Part shown: one piece after another, positions 13,245 to 15,689 of the stretch | Layout of the letters: each line of letters starts with the position of its first letter | How positions within the stretch are numbered: position 1 is the first letter of the stretch | NCBI GenBank assembly: GCA_023266695.1 | Contig: JAHFPO010000039.1 | Span: 1 to 15,689, forward strand | Direction: 5' to 3' | Length of the DNA: 15,689 bases | Origin: Hyphomicrobiales bacterium | GTDB lineage: Bacteria > Pseudomonadota > Alphaproteobacteria > Rhizobiales > Xanthobacteraceae | Notes under the pieces: model-generated | Told to the model about the DNA's origin: nothing | Seen by the model: the letters and a program-made list of their open reading frames with translations, nothing else | The model's database searches: none | Translations under genes and position numbers: made by a program

Positions 13245-13309
13245 CCTCCCGCGCGCCAAGCGGGGACGCGAGGCGACAGGCTCGCGCAGACATCGCGAAG
13301 GATGATTCC

Positions 13310-14338
13310 GTGAACACTACCGTCAACCCGAAGAACTGGCAGGAGCTGATCAAGCCCGAGAAGCTTCAGGTGGCGACCGGCCCCGATCCGAAACGGTTCG
13401 CCACCGTCGTCGCCGAGCCGCTCGATCGCGGCTTCGGGCTCACGCTCGGCAATTCGCTGCGGCGGATTCTGCTCTCCTCGCTGCAAGGCGCCGCGGTCAC
13501 CTCCGTCCATATCGACGGCGTGCTGCATGAATTCTCTTCGATCCCCGGCGTGCGCGAGGACGTGACCGACATCGTGCTCAACATCAAGGACATCGCCCTC
13601 AAAATGCACGGCGAGGGCCCGAAGCGCATGGCGGTGAAGAAGCAGGGCCCCGGTCAGGTCACCGCCGGCGACATCGAGACCGTCGGCGACATCCAAATCC
13701 TCAATCCCGATCTGGTGCTGTGCACGCTCGACGAGGGCGCCGAGATGCGCATGGAGTTCACCGTCAATACCGGCAAGGGCTATGTGCCGGCCGATCGCAA
13801 CCGCTCCGAGGATTCGCCGATCGGCCTGATCCCGGTCGACAGCTTGTATTCGCCGGTGCGCAAGGTCTCCTATCGCGTCGAGAACACCCGCGAGGGCCAG
13901 ATCCTCGACTACGACAAGCTCACGCTCTCGATCGAGACCAACGGCTCGGTCTCGCCCGAGGACGCGCTCGCCTTCGCCGCCCGCATCCTGCAGGACCAGC
14001 TCAATATCTTCGTCAATTTCGAGGAGCCGCGGCGCGAGATCGAGGCGCCGGCGATCCAGGAGCTGCCGTTCAATCCGGCGCTGCTCAAGAAGGTGGACGA
14101 GCTGGAGCTGTCGGTGCGCTCGGCCAATTGCTTGAAGAACGACAACATCGTCTATATCGGCGATCTCATTCAGAAGTCGGAAGCGGAAATGCTGCGCACT
14201 CCGAACTTCGGCCGCAAGTCCTTGAACGAGATCAAGGAAGTGCTCGCCACCATGGGCCTCCATCTCGGCATGGAGATTACCGGCTGGCCGCCCGAGAACA
14301 TCGAGGAGCTCGCCAAGCGCTTCGAGGACCATTATTGA
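13310..14338 (+). CDS. rpoA: DNA-directed RNA polymerase subunit alpha (GTG start)
   Basis: 342 residues, as expected. The N-terminal dimerisation domain (1 to about 235) contains RGFGLTLGNSLRRILLSSLQ and GVREDVTDIVLNIKDIALK. After a linker, the C-terminal domain (about 255-330) carries VRSANCLKNDNIVYIGDL, with Arg270 in the position of E. coli Arg265 that contacts UP-element DNA and activators, then RTPNFGRKSLNEIKEVL. Alpha is the scaffold for core polymerase assembly. I choose the GTG at 13310 (product (M)NTTVNPKNWQEL) because AAGGA at 13298-13302 is seven bases upstream; the frame is open further up to 13184 but unlike the family. ATG-ATT-CCG-TGA at 13302-13313 overlaps the GTG. Confidence 0.95.
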   Translation: MNTTVNPKNWQELIKPEKLQVATGPDPKRFATVVAEPLDRGFGLTLGNSLRRILLSSLQGAAVTSVHIDGVLHEFSSIPGVREDVTDIVLNIKDIALKMHGEGPKRMAVKKQGPGQVTAGDIETVGDIQILNPDLVLCTLDEGAEMRMEFTVNTGKGYVPADRNRSEDSPIGLIPVDSLYSPVRKVSYRVENTREGQILDYDKLTLSIETNGSVSPEDALAFAARILQDQLNIFVNFEEPRREIEAPAIQELPFNPALLKKVDELELSVRSANCLKNDNIVYIGDLIQKSEAEMLRTPNFGRKSLNEIKEVLATMGLHLGMEITGWPPENIEELAKRFEDHY

Positions 14339-14346
14339 TTTGCGGC

Positions 14347-14395
14347 CGTCATCCTTCGAGGCCCGCGGCTCACGCGCGGGCACCTCAGGATGACG
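14347..14395. repeat. REP-like palindromic unit 1 between rpoA and rplQ
   Basis: Imperfect palindrome with outer arms CGTCATCC (14347-14354) and GGATGACG (14388-14395), and an inner GC stem CCGCG / CGCGG around a small loop. It starts nine bases after the rpoA stop. It is the reverse complement of unit 2 (14411-14457): 15 of the first 16 and all of the last 16 bases agree after inversion. Such CGTCATCC...CTTCGAGG units are, from general knowledge, dispersed in intergenic regions of Rhizobiales genomes. Confidence 0.8.
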
Positions 14396-14410
14396 GGTTT
14401 GGAATTCCCG

Positions 14411-14457
14411 CGTCATCCTGAGGTGCGAGCCCGAAGGGCGAGCCTCGAAGGATGATG
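14411..14457. repeat. REP-like palindromic unit 2, inverted relative to unit 1
   Basis: Outer arms CGTCATCC (14411-14418) and GGATGATG (14450-14457), with an inner stem GAGCCC / GGGC around GAA. The centre differs from unit 1 but still pairs, so structure is kept while sequence changes. The two units are 15 bases apart and face each other, so together they could form a long cruciform or stem, or two separate hairpins. Unit 2 ends 10 bases before the rplQ ribosome binding site. Confidence 0.8.
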
Positions 14458-14479
14458 CGGTCAACGAAGGAAGCGCGTC

Positions 14480-14917
14480 ATGCGTCACGCCAAGGTCCAC
14501 CGCAAGCTCAACCGCACCCACGAGCACCGCAAGGCGATGTTCGCCAACATGGTGGCGTCCCTGATCGTGCACGAGCAGGTGGTCACCACGCTTCCCAAGG
14601 CGAAGGAATTGCGCCCGATCGTGGAGAAGATGATCACGCTCGCCAAGAAGGGTAGCCTGCATGCGCGCCGGCGCGCGATCGCCGAGATCAAGGATCTCGA
14701 CGCGGTGAAGAAGCTGTTCGCGGTGATCGGCCCGCGCTACAAGGGGCGGAACGGCGGCTATGCGCGCATCGTCAAGGCCGGTTTCCGCCACGGCGACATG
14801 GCGCCGGTGGCGGTGATCGAGCTCGTGGACCGCGACGTGGAGGCGAAGGGCAAGGAAGACCGCGCCCGCCACGAGGCGACCAAGCCCAAGGGCGAGGCGG
14901 CGGAAGCGGCGGCCTGA
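14480..14917 (+). CDS. rplQ: 50S ribosomal protein L17
   Basis: 145 residues, a little longer than the approximately 120-140 typical length. It starts MRHAKVHRKLNRTHEHRKAM and contains HEQVVTTLPKAKELRPIVEK and NGGYARIVKAGFRHGDMAPV, the L17 hallmarks. The end is a short Lys/Glu/Ala-rich tail (KPKGEAAEAAA). L17 lies near the tunnel exit. AAGGAAG (14467-14472) sets the ATG at 14480. It is the last gene of the alpha block, as in most proteobacteria, and is followed by a strong terminator. Confidence 0.97.
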   Translation: MRHAKVHRKLNRTHEHRKAMFANMVASLIVHEQVVTTLPKAKELRPIVEKMITLAKKGSLHARRRAIAEIKDLDAVKKLFAVIGPRYKGRNGGYARIVKAGFRHGDMAPVAVIELVDRDVEAKGKEDRARHEATKPKGEAAEAAA

Positions 14918-14987
14918 GCCGCCAGCTCATTGGATTGAATGGCGAAGGTGCAGCGGCAGTATTGCCATTTCAAATCGCTGGAAATTC

Positions 14988-15017
14988 AAAACCCCGGGCC
15001 CGCGGCCCGGGGTTTTT
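14988..15017 (+). terminator. Strong intrinsic terminator ending the ribosomal cluster
   Basis: CCCCGGGCC (14992-15000) and GGCCCGGGG (15004-15012) pair perfectly around a CGC loop and are followed by TTTTT (15013-15017). AAAA at 14988-14991 can pair with the Ts, so it may also terminate transcripts from the other strand. It lies 70 bases after the rplQ stop. Confidence 0.95.
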
Positions 15018-15217
15018 CTGTGGGCGGCTGCAAGTGGTTTGATCCTGGCTCCAGCGGGGCAGGTTAAGCCATTGCCGGATCAATGCTTTCTTGTGTGTGC
15101 CGAAATTGTCACAGTGGCCGGGAAAATTAATCCACACCTTGAATCCCTTTGTTGAATCGGCTCCCGGCGGCATAATCTTGTTCCAACGATAAGAATCCGG
15201 GTTTCACGGGGGCTTCA
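15018..15217 (+). other. Intergenic region between terminator and barrel gene
   Basis: With 14918-15017 this makes a 300-base stretch without a gene I can support. It is less GC-rich than the operon. Bases 15037-15051 (GTTTGATCCTGGCTC) match the conserved 5' end of 16S rRNA exactly, and 15058-15075 weakly continue the resemblance (see findings). A possible promoter and a weak G-rich ribosome binding site (15208-15212) precede the next gene. Confidence 0.5.
15149..15176 (+). promoter_or_regulatory. Possible promoter for the barrel gene
   Basis: CATAAT (15171-15176) is five of six to the -10 consensus. TTGTTG (15149-15154) is a weak -35, 16 bases upstream. It would give a leader of about 35 bases. 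A better -35, TTGAAT at 15152, has too short a spacing (13 bases). The -10 is more convincing than the -35. Confidence 0.35.
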
Positions 15218-15689
15218 ATGAAAAAGTATATCGTCGCGGGCGTCGCGCTGTTTGCGCTGTCGGGTGTGCCTGCGCCCGCTCCAGCTGCCGAGATACCTGT
15301 GAAGGCGCTTCCTCTGTTCAACTGGACCGGTTGGTATGTCGGGGGCAATACCGGCTACAGCTGGGGAAGGACGAATTACACATTCAACTCAGCCACTGGC
15401 CCCGTCGCATCGACCTCGATCAGGCATAATGGCTGGCTGGGCAGCGTCGAGGGCGGCTATTGCTGGCAGCGACCCGGTAGCACTTTCGTGGGCTGCTTCG
15501 AGGTGCGCTATGATTTCCCGCGCGAGAAAGGTCGCGGCAACTTACCGATTCCTACTACCGAGACTAACACTACCACCACCGTCGTCCTTATCAGACCTAC
15601 GGCCGATCCGATCCTGATCGGTCCGCATCTCGGATTTACGACCCATCAGAATCAGATGTTCTGGTACGCGGCGGGCGGCCTGGCGATTG
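15218..15689 (+). CDS. Outer-membrane beta-barrel protein, Omp25/Omp31-like (partial, 3' cut)
   Basis: 157 codons run open to the window end. Residues 1-24 are a Sec signal peptide: basic MKKY, hydrophobic core VAGVALFALSG, and an Ala/Pro-rich end with likely cleavage near APAA before EIPVK. The mature start, FNWTGWYVGGNTGYSWG (residues 34-50), is the hallmark first strand of the small eight-stranded porin-like barrels common in Rhizobiales. GWLGSVEGGYCWQ (72-84), a YDF-ending strand and IGPHLGF...FWYAAGGLAI fit later strands. Two Cys (82 and 93) and a Thr-rich loop (113-121) are unusual details. Probable site: outer membrane, structural or porin role. The exact function is not determinable. 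It is independent of the ribosomal operon. Confidence 0.85.
   Translation, partial: MKKYIVAGVALFALSGVPAPAPAAEIPVKALPLFNWTGWYVGGNTGYSWGRTNYTFNSATGPVASTSIRHNGWLGSVEGGYCWQRPGSTFVGCFEVRYDFPREKGRGNLPIPTTETNTTTTVVLIRPTADPILIGPHLGFTTHQNQMFWYAAGGLAI

Noticed and set aside
13184..13309. Upstream extension of rpoA to an ATG at 13184 (384 residues)
   Set aside because: The extra 42 residues overlap rpsK and do not resemble RpoA; the GTG at 13310 has a correctly spaced AAGGA site.
13004..14872. 622-codon open frame on the - strand across rpsK, rpoA and rplQ
   Set aside because: Same antisense GC artefact; it also runs through the REP-like repeats and has no recognisable domain.
14970..15173. 67-codon frame on the - strand through the terminator
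   Set aside because: It includes the intrinsic terminator stem and has no recognisable family features.
15336..15617. 93-codon frame overlapping the barrel gene
   Set aside because: Out of frame with a coding sequence that has a clear signal peptide and family motif; no ribosome binding site or homology.

Overview
The window is a near-complete S10–spc–alpha ribosomal protein supercluster. It begins with the last codons of tuf (EF-Tu) and runs, all on the + strand, through rpsJ-rplC-rplD-rplW-rplB-rpsS-rplV-rpsC-rplP-rpmC-rpsQ-rplN-rplX-rplE-rpsN-rpsH-rplF-rplR-rpsE-rpmD-rplO-secY-adk-rpsM-rpsK-rpoA-rplQ. A strong intrinsic terminator follows rplQ. After it comes the 5' part of an unrelated gene for a secreted outer-membrane beta-barrel protein, cut by the window end.

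The organism is very probably a high-GC alphaproteobacterium, most likely of the order Rhizobiales (Hyphomicrobiales). Evidence is the gene order (adk between secY and rpsM, no infA or rpmJ there), the short-LID adenylate kinase, zinc-free S14, the alphaproteobacterial style of RpoA and L3, a promoter close to the CTTGAC-N17-CTATAT type, REP-like CGTCATCC...GGATGACG palindromes of a kind I associate with Rhizobiales genomes, and an Omp25/Omp31-like barrel gene. No species can be named from sequence alone.

Layout: 1-119 tuf end; 175-4681 S10-type block; 4707-10023 rest of the S10 and spc block; 10072-12188 secY and adk; 12189-12366 a 178-base gap with the best internal promoter candidate and a structured leader; 12367-14917 alpha block (S13, S11, RNA polymerase alpha, L17); 14918-15217 terminator and intergenic region; 15218-end the barrel gene. 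Most genes are separated by fewer than 60 bases or overlap (TGATG or ATGA junctions), which predicts cotranscription and translational coupling. Products build the 30S and 50S subunits, the SecY translocon channel, a nucleotide-balancing kinase and the RNA polymerase assembly platform.

I see no mobile element, CRISPR array, tRNA or new enzymatic system. What is unusual lies in the margins: low-complexity tails on L3, L23, S19 and L15; a very basic 71-residue tail on adenylate kinase; a G8 slippery run in rpsS that opens a -1 frame straight into rplV; two mutually inverted REP-like units between rpoA and rplQ; perfect palindromes in several intercistronic gaps; minicistrons overlapping two start codons; and a short stretch after the operon terminator that matches the conserved 5' end of 16S rRNA.
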